64,000 nt of DNA from the NCBI RefSeq assembly GCF_018860975.1, contig NZ_JAHKQI010000009.1, forward strand, positions 186,001 to 250,000. The letters are read 5' to 3'. Below the pieces are notes generated by a model, which was not told the origin of the DNA, made no database searches, and saw nothing but the letters and a program-made list of their open reading frames with translations. Within the stretch, counting starts at the first letter, position 1; the number at the start of each line of letters is the position of its first letter. This stretch comes from Lentibacter algarum. GTDB lineage: Bacteria > Pseudomonadota > Alphaproteobacteria > Rhodobacterales > Rhodobacteraceae. Both the position numbers and the translations under genes were made by a program. This document shows positions 30,027-39,128 of this stretch, one piece after another.

Positions 30027-30866
30027 GTGGTAACCCGGATGGCAGGCGCAGTTTTGCGCGCAATACTTATGGCTTTGCTCGTAGCAATGCCTGCTCTGAT
30101 ACTTCCGGGTATCAGCGCTGACTCGACGCAAATTGTTGTGCTCGCAGCGCTGCTGGCGTTTTTGCTCACCTTCATCGAGTATTACAGCCAATACCCATCA
30201 ATCATCGAGTTCCGCTACGCTTCGCCGTTCAACCGGCTCCGCTTTTTTGCGCTCTTCGTGTCCGTCACTTTGCTGTCAGTCATTTGCGCCAACAAATCCG
30301 ATCCAACCCCGATTTCCGCAACACTCTCGCAGATCGGAGTGGCTTGGGGCAACGTGCTCGACTTCCCGTTCTCACCGGTGCGCCTCGTTGTGCTGATGAT
30401 GCCCGAGAATGCATCGGAAACTCTGATCGCGTCAGTCCGCACCGCGGCTGGCCTGTCATATTTCATCTCGATCATAGCACTGTTTGTCTTCATCACACTT
30501 GTGCGCCTGCTCGGATGGCCAACACGCAACCGCGCCTTCAACGTCTGGATCAACCTCCCCTTGTTTGATCCAACCGCAGGCGGCGACGTTGTTCACCGCT
30601 TGAAGCGCGATGCTGGTCTTAACATTGTGTTAGGGGTTTTGCTGCCATTCTTGATCCCGGCGGTGGTGAAAGCGACATCGAGTTTTATCAACCCATTGTC
30701 ACTTGAGAACCCGCAAACGCTGATTTGGACAATGACTGCATGGGCCTTTTTGCCAACATCAATGATCATGCGCGGTGTCGCTATGGGGCGCATCGCCGAG
30801 TTGATCGAAGAGAAGCGCAACCGCGCCTATTCGAGCTCCGAGCAGGCGGGCATGCAAACCGCCTGA
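30027..30866 (+). CDS. Conserved multi-pass membrane protein, unknown function
   Basis: The 279-residue protein has about six hydrophobic segments (for example ILMALLVAMPALILPG, VLAALLAFLLTFIEYY and FISIIALFVFITLVRLLGW). A short soluble stretch follows, NVWINLPLFDPTAGGDVVHR, and a basic C-terminal tail. GTG 30027 has AGAGGA nine bases before; ATG 30039 is the alternative. I recognise it only as a conserved Roseobacter membrane protein. Its end overlaps the start region of the exonuclease-phosphatase-like gene, so the two form an operon. Confidence 0.75.
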   Translation: MVTRMAGAVLRAILMALLVAMPALILPGISADSTQIVVLAALLAFLLTFIEYYSQYPSIIEFRYASPFNRLRFFALFVSVTLLSVICANKSDPTPISATLSQIGVAWGNVLDFPFSPVRLVVLMMPENASETLIASVRTAAGLSYFISIIALFVFITLVRLLGWPTRNRAFNVWINLPLFDPTAGGDVVHRLKRDAGLNIVLGVLLPFLIPAVVKATSSFINPLSLENPQTLIWTMTAWAFLPTSMIMRGVAMGRIAELIEEKRNRAYSSSEQAGMQTA

Positions 30867-31921
30867 TAGCTGGGCTATTAGCGCTATGCCTCTCGACCCC
30901 GCTTACAGCCGACGAACTGCGCATTGCCTTCTTCAGCGCCGACCTTAGCCGCAAGGGCCCGGGCTTACTTCTCCGCGATATTGCTTCTGGCAAAGACCAA
31001 CAAATCGCCGCCGTGCAAGAGATCATCAAGCAAATCTCTCCCGATATTCTGCTGCTGTCTGACTTTGATTATGACGCCGACTTACGCGCGCTCAATGTCT
31101 TTAACCAGCGGCTCGGGGCCGCTCGCTATCCGCATCTCTTTGCTCTGCGCCCAAACTCCGGCATGCACACAGGCCTTGATCTCAACGGCGACAAACGCCT
31201 CGGTTCACCCCAAGATGCACAGGGCTTTGGCTACTTTGCGGGGCAAGGCGGGCTGGCCTTGCTCTCGCGCTACCCCATCAACAAATCTGCCGTGCAAGAC
31301 TTTTCGACACTGCTTTGGAAGGACATGCCAAACGCCCTATTGCCAACATGGCCCGACGGTTCGCCCTTCCCCTCGCCCAAGGCGCAAGCCGTGCAGCGCC
31401 TTTCATATGTCGCGCATTGGCTGGTGCCAGTGCAGCTTCCTAGCGGGCCCCTAAACCTGCTCGCCTACCAGGCTACCCCGCCAGTGTTTGACGGCCCCGA
31501 AGACCAGAACGGCAAGCGCAACCACGATGAAACTGCTTTTTGGCTGCACCTGCTCGACACACCGCAAGCCACTCCGTTTGTGCTCCTTGGCGGCTCAAAC
31601 CTTGACCCGGCCGATGGCGATGGCCGCGTCGAAGTTATGCAAGCTCTGCTCGCGCACCCCGCTCTGCAAGACCCGAAGCCAGCAAGCGAAGGCGGCAGGC
31701 AAGTCGCAAACCCGAGTCACAAAGGTGACCCCGCGCTAGATACCGCCGATTGGAAAGATCCTTTTCCGGGCAACATGCGCGTCGACTATGTGCTGCCATC
31801 GGCGGCCTTTAAGGTGCTCGACGCAGGCGTTTTCTGGCCCGCGCCGACCGCATCAAACAGCGCTCTCGCGAGCCGCGCCAGCCGTCACAAGCTGGTTTGG
31901 GTTGACGTCGAGCTGCCTTAA
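30863..31921 (+). CDS. Exported endonuclease/exonuclease/phosphatase-family protein
   Basis: The product carries a signal peptide-like start (LIAGLLALCLSTPLTADEL) and then an EEP-fold domain. Recognisable pieces are SPDILLLSDFDYD, GQGGLALLSRYPI, FVLLGGSNLDPADGDGR and the final RHKLVWVDVELP, with DYVLPS near the end. EEP enzymes hydrolyse phosphodiesters of DNA, lipids or sugars; substrate unknown. The start is unclear: the frame is open from TTG 30725 and has ATG 30740, but both lie inside the upstream gene, and CTG 30863 (352 residues) best matches the signal peptide. The 3' end overlaps the convergent SDR gene by 69 bp. Confidence 0.75.
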   Translation: MIAGLLALCLSTPLTADELRIAFFSADLSRKGPGLLLRDIASGKDQQIAAVQEIIKQISPDILLLSDFDYDADLRALNVFNQRLGAARYPHLFALRPNSGMHTGLDLNGDKRLGSPQDAQGFGYFAGQGGLALLSRYPINKSAVQDFSTLLWKDMPNALLPTWPDGSPFPSPKAQAVQRLSYVAHWLVPVQLPSGPLNLLAYQATPPVFDGPEDQNGKRNHDETAFWLHLLDTPQATPFVLLGGSNLDPADGDGRVEVMQALLAHPALQDPKPASEGGRQVANPSHKGDPALDTADWKDPFPGNMRVDYVLPSAAFKVLDAGVFWPAPTASNSALASRASRHKLVWVDVELP

Positions 31922-32779
31922 CACCGTCTCAAGTGGTGTCGCCTCAAACTCTGGTAAGAGCGCGTCAAACCTATCCGACGAAAGCCAATGCGAGGTGTCA
32001 AAGAGATAGCGCATCTCCAGGAGTTCCCGCGCCAACTCCCAAAACGGCGCGGTCAGACGGAAAAGCCACCAGGGAAACGCACGAACAATGAGTTTGCTCT
32101 GAGTCATTCGCTCGATCTCGGCCTTCAATTCATCAAGTGAAAACGCATGCCCCGGAAACGGGATGTCCTCATAGACACCCAGCGCCTCACGCTGCTCCGC
32201 CAGCAACGCCACCGCGCGCGCCCAATCGGGGAGATAGGCATAGGCGTGCTTCACTCGACGATCGCCCGTGGCGCCGATCCGCCCCTTCTTGATTTTGTTG
32301 AGGATCATAAGTGAAACAATATCGGCGTTCTTGTCTGGGTCGATAAAACTACCGGCCCGTAGGTTGATCACTTGCACCCCGCTATGTGCATAGCGAGCTT
32401 CCATGTCGGCTCTGATTTTACCTTTGCGTGACACGGGACGGTGCGGCGTCTGCTCCGACCATTCACCCGCCTCATCGCCAAAAACATAGACATTGCCGGG
32501 CAAAACAACGGTCGCGCCGCTCGCCTTAGCTGCGGCAATAACCTGTTCGGTGATCTCGGGAATGATCTCTGCCCAGTTGTGATAGTTCGGCGGGTTCAGC
32601 CCGTTGATGATCACATCACAGCCCATGGCCGCCTCGGTCATATTGCCCTCTGCACGGTCATACTTTCGGCAGATCCAGCCGCGCGCCGTGAACGCACGTA
32701 TTGCATGGGTGCCGATTTTGCCGGAAGCTCCAAGAATGAGCGCTGTCTTTTTCAGGCCCTGAGTTGGGTTTTGTGTCAT
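31853..32779 (-). CDS. NAD(P)-binding epimerase/dehydratase-like protein (extended SDR)
   Basis: The 308-residue protein begins (from ATG 32779, after AAAGGA) with KTALILGASGKIGTHAIRAF, the GxxGxxG dinucleotide site of atypical or extended short-chain dehydrogenases. It has NVYVFGDEAGEWSEQTPHRP and a YAHSGVQVINLRAGSFI region in which the catalytic Tyr/Lys spacing is not the strict YxxxK, so it may be an NmrA-like or atypical enzyme. The substrate is unknown. It is divergent from a LysR regulator 94 bp away, its likely controller. Confidence 0.8.
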   Translation of the reverse strand: MTQNPTQGLKKTALILGASGKIGTHAIRAFTARGWICRKYDRAEGNMTEAAMGCDVIINGLNPPNYHNWAEIIPEITEQVIAAAKASGATVVLPGNVYVFGDEAGEWSEQTPHRPVSRKGKIRADMEARYAHSGVQVINLRAGSFIDPDKNADIVSLMILNKIKKGRIGATGDRRVKHAYAYLPDWARAVALLAEQREALGVYEDIPFPGHAFSLDELKAEIERMTQSKLIVRAFPWWLFRLTAPFWELARELLEMRYLFDTSHWLSSDRFDALLPEFEATPLETVLRQLDVNPNQLVTAGAARESAV

Positions 32780-32872
32780 GTCTCTTTCCTTTGGTTGGTG
32801 ATGACAGCAACCTGATGCATCCATCCGCGAATAGAAATTGCGCAAGAATCTCTATGTGCTATTCAAATGTGA

Positions 32873-33769
32873 ATGGACAACATGCTCTCTTCCCTCAACT
32901 GGTCGCTCGTGCAAGCCTTCCTTGCGGTCGCTGAAACCGGATCGCTTTCCGAGGCCGCGCGCAGGCTAAAGCGCAGCCAGCCAACTCTTGGCCGTCAGAT
33001 CCAGCGGATCGAAAAAAGCCTTGGCGTCGAGCTCTTCCAGCGTCATGCCCGCGGGCTTGAGCTCACACAAACGGGTGCATTGCTGCTTGAGCCTGCACAG
33101 AACATGCGCGCTGCTGCGAAGGCACTCGAACTCGCGGCAGAAGGCCAGGACACCAGCCTTGAAGGCGCTGTCAGGATCACCGCCAGCGAGTTTGTCGCCC
33201 ATCACATCCTGCCACCGGCTCTCGCCCGACTGAGACAAGATGCCCCCGGCATCAACCTCACGCTTCTGCCCTCTAACACTACAGAAAACCTGCTGTTTCG
33301 CGAGGCCGACATCGCCGTGCGTATGTATCGCCCCGATCAGCTTGACGTCGTCACCAAAAAGATCGGCGAAATCGGCGTCGGGATATTTGCCTCCCAAAGC
33401 TATCTCGCCCGAACAAAAAAGCCGCAAGCACCCGAAGACCTACCCGAGCATGACCTTGTCGGTTACCACCAAAACCCGCTGATCATCGAGGGCATGCGCG
33501 CCGCTGGCATCCCTGCTGACGAGAGCTGGTTCACCGTCAAATGCGACGACCAAACTGTCTACTGGGAGCTGGTGCGCGCAGGTTGCGGCATAGGCTTTTC
33601 GCAAACCAGTATTGGCATCAACACGCCCGACATGGTGCAACTTTTTCCCGAGTTACCGATCCCGAGACTGCCAGTCTGGCTCGCGGTGCCCAAAGCGCTG
33701 CAACATACGCCCCGCGTTCGTCACGTTTGGAATGCACTGGAAGAGGGCCTCAAGCCGCATGTTTCTTGA
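32873..33769 (+). CDS. LysR-family regulator next to the SDR gene
   Basis: The protein has 298 residues: an N-terminal helix-turn-helix (AFLAVAETGSLSEAARRLKRSQPTLGRQI, split here as AETGSLSEAARRLKR), a linker helix, and a periplasmic-binding-like effector domain (TLLPSNTTENLLFREADIAV and GCGIGFSQTSIGIN). It is divergent from the epimerase-like gene, which it probably controls. A palindrome TTGCGCAA lies at 32838-32845 in the shared promoter region and could be part of its site. ATG 32873 or ATG 32882 could be the start. Confidence 0.9.
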   Translation: MDNMLSSLNWSLVQAFLAVAETGSLSEAARRLKRSQPTLGRQIQRIEKSLGVELFQRHARGLELTQTGALLLEPAQNMRAAAKALELAAEGQDTSLEGAVRITASEFVAHHILPPALARLRQDAPGINLTLLPSNTTENLLFREADIAVRMYRPDQLDVVTKKIGEIGVGIFASQSYLARTKKPQAPEDLPEHDLVGYHQNPLIIEGMRAAGIPADESWFTVKCDDQTVYWELVRAGCGIGFSQTSIGINTPDMVQLFPELPIPRLPVWLAVPKALQHTPRVRHVWNALEEGLKPHVS

Positions 33770-33826
33770 CGCTCCGCGCCCAAGCCGATAGCTGATAGAC
33801 AACTTATCAACTCAAGGAACACCGAC

Positions 33827-34933
33827 ATGAGCAACCCTTCGCTACTTATCCTCCCTGGTGACGGTATCGGCCCCGAAGTCATGGCCGAAGTCCGCAAGAT
33901 CGTCGATTGGTTCGGGGCCAAGCGTGACCTCGTTTTTGACGTCAGCGAAGACCTCGTCGGCGGTTCGGCCTACGACAAACACGGCACGCCCCTGCACGAC
34001 GACACGATGGAAAAAGCCCAACAAGTTGACGCTGTTTTGCTTGGCGCTGTTGGCGGTCCAAAGTATGACAACCTCGACTTTTCCGTAAAGCCCGAGCGCG
34101 GCCTTTTGCGCCTGCGCAAAGAGATGGACCTGTTCTCAAACCTGCGCCCCGCTCAATGCTTTGACGCTTTGGCCGATTTCTCATCCCTCAAGAAAGATGT
34201 CGTTGCTGGCCTTGATATCATGATCGTGCGCGAACTGACCTCCGGCATCTACTTTGGTGAGCCGCGCGGCATCATCGAGGAAGGCAACGAGCGTGTCGGC
34301 ATTAACACGCAGCGCTACACCGAAAGCGAGATCGCCCGCGTTGCCCGCTCGGCGTTTGAGCTGGCCCGCAAGCGCGGCAACAAAGTTTGCTCGATGGAAA
34401 AAGCCAACGTCATGGAGTCAGGTATCCTCTGGCGCGACGTGGTCACAGAAGTGCACCAAGCCGAGTATGCCGATGTCGAGCTCAGCCACATGTATGCCGA
34501 CGCAGGCGCGATGCAACTCTGCCGTTGGCCCAAGCAATTTGACGTGATCGTCACCGACAACCTTTTCGGCGATATCCTCTCAGACATGGCCGCGATGCTC
34601 ACGGGCAGTTTGGGCATGTTGCCCTCGGCTTCGCTCGGTGTTCCCATGGCCAATGGCCGCCCGAAGGCGCTCTATGAGCCGGTGCACGGCTCAGCGCCCG
34701 ACATCGCCGGCCAGGGCAAAGCCAACCCGATCGCATGTGTGCTCAGCTTTGCTATGGCCCTGCGCTACAGCTTTGATCAGGGCACGGAAGCCGACCGTCT
34801 TGAGCAGGCAGTTGAGAAGGTGCTGGCCGACGGCCTTCGCACCGCTGACTTGCTCGGAGAAGAAGGCGTTACACCTGTCAGCACCTCGGAAATGGGCGAC
34901 GCTATTGTCGCCGCGTTGACAGCCAGCCTCTAA
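33827..34933 (+). CDS. leuB: 3-isopropylmalate dehydrogenase
   Basis: LeuB oxidises and decarboxylates 3-isopropylmalate, the third step of leucine synthesis. The 368-residue protein shows [34 protein letters not shown], the catalytic Lys/Tyr and substrate Arg residues, and [20 protein letters not shown] with [19 protein letters not shown] near the NAD site. It starts at ATG 33827 after CAAGGAAC. It is separated from leuCD by four genes, so it must be transcribed on its own or with a different unit. Confidence 0.97.
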   Translation: MSNPSLLILPGDGIGPEVMAEVRKIVDWFGAKRDLVFDVSEDLVGGSAYDKHGTPLHDDTMEKAQQVDAVLLGAVGGPKYDNLDFSVKPERGLLRLRKEMDLFSNLRPAQCFDALADFSSLKKDVVAGLDIMIVRELTSGIYFGEPRGIIEEGNERVGINTQRYTESEIARVARSAFELARKRGNKVCSMEKANVMESGILWRDVVTEVHQAEYADVELSHMYADAGAMQLCRWPKQFDVIVTDNLFGDILSDMAAMLTGSLGMLPSASLGVPMANGRPKALYEPVHGSAPDIAGQGKANPIACVLSFAMALRYSFDQGTEADRLEQAVEKVLADGLRTADLLGEEGVTPVSTSEMGDAIVAALTASL

Positions 34934-34950
34934 GCCGCCAACTCACCGGA

Positions 34951-34986
34951 AGAGGCCTTGCAGGATTTGCGAGGCCTCTTATCTTT
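34951..34986 (+). terminator. Terminator after leuB
   Basis: AGAGGCCT and AGGCCTCT form an 8-bp stem around a short loop, followed by TTATCTTTT. The short distance to the next ATG suggests it ends the leuB transcript. Confidence 0.75.
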
Positions 34987-34991
34987 TAAGA

Positions 34992-35567
34992 ATGGTTGAT
35001 ATCATTCACGGGCTGCCCGAAGGCATGGAAGACGCCGCCGCAGCGCTATACTGGCAGGCATTTGGCGAAAAATTCGGCAAGCTGCTAGGGCCTGATGCCC
35101 GAGCGCTTCGTTTCTTTTCAGGCAGCATCAACCGCAAAGCGATCCTTGCCGCTGTCGAGGGCGACACTTTGCTCGGCATTGCGGCTTTTCAGGTTGATAA
35201 CAAAGGGTTTTCAACTGCTGGAGCGGGCGAAGTATTCAAGCATTACGGCCTCGGTGCGCTTTGGCGACTGCCGTTGTTGGCCTTGCTTGAACGCGAGCCG
35301 CCAGAGGGCACTTTGCAAATGGACGGCATCTGCGTGGGCGACGCCGCGCGCGGTAAGGGTGTCGGCACTGCGTTGCTTGAGGCCTTGTTTGCACGGGCAA
35401 AATCTGATGGTTTTAGCCACATCACCCTTGATGTCATCGACACGAATCCGCGTGCAAAAGCCCTTTACGAGAGGCTCGGTTTTGAGGCGGTAAGTCAGGA
35501 GAGCACGTCATTCATGCGCTTGTTCCTCGGTTTTTCAAAGGCAACTCGCATGTCGAAACGGGCATAA
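34992..35567 (+). CDS. GNAT-family N-acetyltransferase
   Basis: The 191-residue protein has the acetyl-CoA binding signature VGDAARGKGVGTALLEALF (Arg/Gln-x-x-Gly-x-Gly type) and the motif NPRAKALYERLGFEAVS near residues 155-170. The N-terminal substrate domain is not informative, so the acceptor is unknown. The ATG is only 6 bp past the leuB terminator and its ribosome site is weak. No partner gene is nearby. Beyond the stop begins a region of decayed oxidoreductase genes on the minus strand. Confidence 0.88.
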   Translation: MVDIIHGLPEGMEDAAAALYWQAFGEKFGKLLGPDARALRFFSGSINRKAILAAVEGDTLLGIAAFQVDNKGFSTAGAGEVFKHYGLGALWRLPLLALLEREPPEGTLQMDGICVGDAARGKGVGTALLEALFARAKSDGFSHITLDVIDTNPRAKALYERLGFEAVSQESTSFMRLFLGFSKATRMSKRA

Positions 35568-35624
35568 TTATGCCACGTGGTCGGTCTCGACTTGGTGTTT
35601 GGTGACGGGTATTGGCCCTGCAGT

Positions 35625-35881
35625 TCACATGCAGGACCTGTGTAGTAGCAAAAGGTCCACATAGTCTGTTCCCAGTCGTTCCAAAGACGCATCGGCGGCA
35701 GCGGTGAAGGCTTCTGGCGCGAAGTGTTCCGGCAGAATTTTGGTGGTGAGGAACATCTCATCGCGGCGGACATCGGCGCGGCGCAAACCTTCGCCGACCT
35801 GCGTTTCATTGTCATAGGCTTGTGCGGAGTCAATATGGCGGAACCCTTCAGACAGAGCCGCGGCCACCATTGTGTTTTCTT
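35625..35881 (-). pseudogene. Aldo/keto reductase fragment
   Basis: The translation MVAAALSEGFRHIDSAQAYDNE, here kept as its pieces MVAAALSEG and FRHIDSAQAYDNE, together with GTDYVDLLLLH matches the middle of aldo/keto reductases. These include the catalytic Asp and Tyr (D and Y of SAQAYDNE). The N-terminal barrel start and everything after LLLLH are missing. It has no own start region and lies in the debris of a neighbouring gene, so it is a remnant and not a functional enzyme. Confidence 0.75.
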
Positions 35882-36223
35882 ATGCAAATTCAGGCATGAC
35901 GTGCGCAGCCAACTCGGCCAGATCATCTTCGATTTCGCGCTGCGATTGACGCAAGTTAAGGGCGATGAGGGCAACGGGTCGAACACCTGCCCTGCATCCC
36001 CGAAGCTGGGATCGTGGACTGGCACGTCCCGCAGCCAGACGGCGTCGAGGCCGAGGTTTTCGACGAGCTTCACGCCCTTGGCAGGGTTTGAGATGTCAGG
36101 CGCGTCAAAGGGGCGACCTTCGGTACGGGCACGGCGTTGTCCGGCCTCAGACCAGTCGCGGTCCAGTGGCAATTCAATGCCAAAACTCATGCGGTCTTTG
36201 TAAATCAGATTGAAGGCCGACAT
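35882..36223 (-). pseudogene. Luciferase-like (LLM) oxidoreductase, internally deleted
   Basis: The start is intact: AGGAGG, ATG 36223, then MSAFNLIYKDRMSFGIELPL and GLDAVWLRDVPVHDPSFGD, which match the N-terminus of LLM-class flavin enzymes. After GQVFDP the frame changes and the text continues as VALIALNLRQSQREIEDDLA to HVMPEFA and a stop, which looks like the family's C-terminus. The bulk of the protein is therefore deleted with a frameshift at the scar near 35977. No active enzyme is possible. Confidence 0.75.
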
Positions 36224-36285
36224 GATACCAACCTCCTGTTCAGTGTTTCGCCCCGCCGCATCAAAGACGCTGCGGGGCGCTGAGG

Positions 36286-37467
36286 TTATTCGGCAGCGAC
36301 GGCTTGGGGGGCGGCGCCGTTCAGGCGGCCGGACAAGCGCACCAGAACGATCCCGACAACCACCACACCAGCAGCAATGTAGGGGGCAGCCGCAAGGCCG
36401 ATGCCTTCGACCACAAGCCCACCGGCCCATGCGCCGCCGGCAATGCCGAGGTTGAACGCACCGATGTTCAGGCCAGAGGCCACATCAACCGCACCGGGCG
36501 AGACTTCGCGTGCGATTTGCACGACGTAAGACTGCAACGGCGGCACGTTGGCGAAGGCAAAACCACCCCAGAAGGCCGCAACCGCGATGGCCGCAATCGG
36601 GCTGGTCAGGCACGCGCCCAGTGCGACCAGTGATATCGCAAGACCCGCAAAGATCACCGTCAGGGAGGCCACTGCGCCGATACGGTCAGCCAGTTTGCCG
36701 CCGGCTATGTTGCCCACTGCGACAGATGCACCGTAAAGCAAAAGCACCAAGCTAACCGCGCCCGCAGACAGGCCCGTGACTTCGTTCAGCATCGGCGCAA
36801 GGAAGGTGAAGGCGATGAAGTTGCCGCCATAGCCGACAGCCGTGATCAGGTAGACCAGCAGAAGACGCGGCGAAGTCAGCACCTGTAATTGGGCTTTGAT
36901 CCCCGCCGAGGCGACTTTGGTCAGGTTCGCGGGCACCAAGATGGCAGAAGCAATGAAACCGATGACGCCCAGAGCGACAACGCCAAGGAAGGTCGACTGC
37001 CAGCCAAAGTTTTGGCCGATGAACGTTCCCAAAGGCACACCCGTCACCAGCGCGACAGTCAGACCGAGGAACACCAGCGCAATAGCCGAGCTTTCCTTTT
37101 CCGGTTCGACAAGATCGGTCGCGATGGTCGAGGCGATGGCAAAGAACACGCCGTGCGCGAGACCGGTGATAAAGCGTGCGGCGACGAGGCTGCCATAATC
37201 CGGCGCAAAGGCGGCATAGCCATTGCCGAGGATGAACAGCCCCAGCAAGAGCAGCAACAGCGTTTTGCGCGGCACGCGATCCGCCATTGCCGTCAGCACC
37301 GGCGCACCGATGGTCACGCCAAGCGCATAGAGGCTGACCAGCATGCCAGCAGACGGAATAGAAACGCCAAGATCGGCGGCGATGGTGGGAAGCAAGCCGA
37401 CGATAACGAACTCGGTCGTTCCGACGGCGAAAGCGCTGATGGTCAGCGCCCAAAGGGCAAGGGGCAT
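36286..37467 (-). CDS. MFS-family efflux transporter
   Basis: This 393-residue, twelve-helix transporter begins MPLALWALTISAFAVGTTEF. TEFVIVGLLPTIAADLGVS and GLAHGVFFAIASTIATDLV place it in the AraJ/Cmr (DHA1) drug-export group. It starts at ATG 37467 with GGAGAA eight bases before; an upstream extension in the same frame has no family homology. It is divergent from a LysR regulator with a clear operator between, so it is probably induced by that regulator's ligand. Confidence 0.9.
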   Translation of the reverse strand: MPLALWALTISAFAVGTTEFVIVGLLPTIAADLGVSIPSAGMLVSLYALGVTIGAPVLTAMADRVPRKTLLLLLLGLFILGNGYAAFAPDYGSLVAARFITGLAHGVFFAIASTIATDLVEPEKESSAIALVFLGLTVALVTGVPLGTFIGQNFGWQSTFLGVVALGVIGFIASAILVPANLTKVASAGIKAQLQVLTSPRLLLVYLITAVGYGGNFIAFTFLAPMLNEVTGLSAGAVSLVLLLYGASVAVGNIAGGKLADRIGAVASLTVIFAGLAISLVALGACLTSPIAAIAVAAFWGGFAFANVPPLQSYVVQIAREVSPGAVDVASGLNIGAFNLGIAGGAWAGGLVVEGIGLAAAPYIAAGVVVVGIVLVRLSGRLNGAAPQAVAAE

Positions 37468-37516
37468 CGGTGTTCTCCAATAAATTTGATGTCGACGCCG
37501 TATATGCCAGCCGCTA

Positions 37517-37533
37517 TCTATTGCGAGAATAGA
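37517..37533. promoter_or_regulatory. LysR-type operator between the MFS gene and its divergent regulator
   Basis: TCTATT-GCGAG-AATAGA is a perfect inverted repeat with a T-N11-A core, the usual LysR binding site form, and sits midway in the 111-bp divergent promoter. Confidence 0.65.
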
Positions 37534-37578
37534 CAATTTTGGAATGGATCATTGCAAAAATTGCACGAATTGTTGCGC

Positions 37579-38448
37579 ATGGGGGATTTGGCCGCTTTTG
37601 TCGGGATCGTCGACGATGGCGGCTTTGCTGAATCTGCTCGGCGCAGGGGGGTGTCTGCCTCTACGCTCAGCCGGTCGGTCACGCGGCTGGAAGAGCAGTT
37701 GAAGGTCACGTTGCTAAGGCGCACGACGCGGTCTATCGAAATCACCCCTGAAGGTGCTGCTGTTCTGGCCGAGGCGCGCGAGATTTTGGACCGCAGCGAG
37801 GCCCTGCAAGAGATCGCAACAAGCGGACAAGCCCCCGCGGGGCCACTGCGTGTAAACGCACCGGTTCCTTACGTTCTGCATGTTCTCGCCCCGCGTTTGG
37901 CTGAGTTTCACGCAAAGTACCCTGACATCAAGTTGTCGATCGATATGACCGACACGCTGGTCGACTTGATTGGTAGCCATGCGGACGTTGCCATTCGGCT
38001 GGGCCAGCTGCCTGATAGCGACATGTTGCACCGTCCCTTGGGGCGTACAGCTTGGAAATTGGTGGCTGCGCCGGAGTATCTTGACCGCAACGGCTGGCCA
38101 GAAATACCCGCCGACCTCGCACAGCTGGAGCAAGTACGGTTCGCGGCACCCGATCATATCAACACATTGCGCTTTGCTGGTCTGTCCTCTCCCGTGACAG
38201 TGCCCACCGCCATCACCGCAGGCAACGGAGAGGCCGTGCGCCAGATGGTCTTGGGCGGTCTGGGCATCGCGCGGTTTTCCGATTTCATGATCGCTGACGA
38301 TATCCAAGCCGGGCGTTTGATTGAGCTGTTTCCCGGCCAACTCGACGCCGCCCCTTTGAATATCTCAGCGCTCTACCTTACCCGCGTCTCGGGCCTGCGG
38401 CGACTGGGGGTTTTTCTTGACTGGGTGGGGAAAATTGGTGGAGGCTAA
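37579..38448 (+). CDS. LysR-family regulator of the adjacent MFS exporter
   Basis: I take ATG 37579 (MGDLAAFVGIVDDG; 289 residues); the frame is open far upstream through the antisense MFS gene, and that extension is not protein-like. The helix-turn-helix is ESARRRGVSASTLSRSVTRL, and the effector domain includes LRVNAPVPYVLHVLAPRLAEF and GLGIARFSDFMIADDI. It resembles the CrgA/AaeR-like branch. The inverted repeat 37517-37533 is its likely operator, with autoregulation and control of the MFS gene expected. Confidence 0.9.
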   Translation: MGDLAAFVGIVDDGGFAESARRRGVSASTLSRSVTRLEEQLKVTLLRRTTRSIEITPEGAAVLAEAREILDRSEALQEIATSGQAPAGPLRVNAPVPYVLHVLAPRLAEFHAKYPDIKLSIDMTDTLVDLIGSHADVAIRLGQLPDSDMLHRPLGRTAWKLVAAPEYLDRNGWPEIPADLAQLEQVRFAAPDHINTLRFAGLSSPVTVPTAITAGNGEAVRQMVLGGLGIARFSDFMIADDIQAGRLIELFPGQLDAAPLNISALYLTRVSGLRRLGVFLDWVGKIGGG

Positions 38449-38666
38449 GTCATGCGAGCGCCTTTGATCATGTATAGCGCTTCCGTGCAAAGCGTGGCCT
38501 CAAAAGGTAACTCCGCGTTAGCCCTATACAGACATTTATTTGTATGTCCGCTGCCTGGAAGTTGCACCGCAGCACCACGACCTAATGCGGTTTTTGTGCA
38601 TTCACCTTGATTGCCCAATCACACGGCCCTGTTCCTTGACGCTATATCCATCAATAGCATCACGAC

Positions 38667-39065
38667 CTAAGCGCAGCCGGGAATTCGGGCGATCACCTTA
38701 ATTTCAAAGTCAAACCCGGCGAGCCAGTTCACACCTACGGCTGTCCAGTTAGGGTAAGGCTTTTCAGGAAAAGCGCGATCCTTCGCCTGCATGATGTCAC
38801 CGAACTGGGCTTCGGGATCTGTATGAAAACTTGTGACATCGATGATGTCGCCGAGGGAGCAGTCTGCGGCGTGCAACACCTCGGTCAAGTTATCGAAGGC
38901 GCGCTGAACTTGCGTCGCGAAATCGGGCTCCGGTGTTCCGTCTTCGCGGCTCCCCACCTGGCCCGAAACGAACAACAAGTCGCCTGAGCGGATGGCCGCA
39001 GAATATCGGTTGGTGTCATACAGGTCTTGGCGGCCTGACGGGAATACGGGGTCTGGTTTGGTCAT
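38667..39065 (-). CDS. RidA-family protein (YjgF/YER057c)
   Basis: The 132-residue protein starts at ATG 39065 (MTKPDPVFPSGRQDLYDT). It has the RidA core SGDLLFVSGQVGS, QVQRAFDNLTEVLHAADCS and DIIDVTSFHTD, and ends with IKVIARIPG. RidA proteins deaminate reactive enamine or imine intermediates, although many paralogues have other uses. The Arg-(N)-(C)-V catalytic signature is not exact here, so enzymatic activity is uncertain. It follows the DUF6220-like gene on the same strand with a short gap, probably in one operon. Confidence 0.85.
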   Translation of the reverse strand: MTKPDPVFPSGRQDLYDTNRYSAAIRSGDLLFVSGQVGSREDGTPEPDFATQVQRAFDNLTEVLHAADCSLGDIIDVTSFHTDPEAQFGDIMQAKDRAFPEKPYPNWTAVGVNWLAGFDFEIKVIARIPGCA

Positions 39066-39128
39066 AGGGTGTCCTTTGGGCTGAGAAATTTGCGATGTGC
39101 AGGGCGGTAATCGCACAGGTATTGCGGG

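Noticed and set aside
35495-36430. Long minus-strand frame of 311 codons
   Set aside because: It switches between the LLM remnant frame and unrelated shadow sequence; the true remnants are described as pseudogenes.
36889-37578. Long N-terminal extension of the LysR gene
   Set aside because: It is antisense to the MFS gene and has a shadow-like, charged composition.
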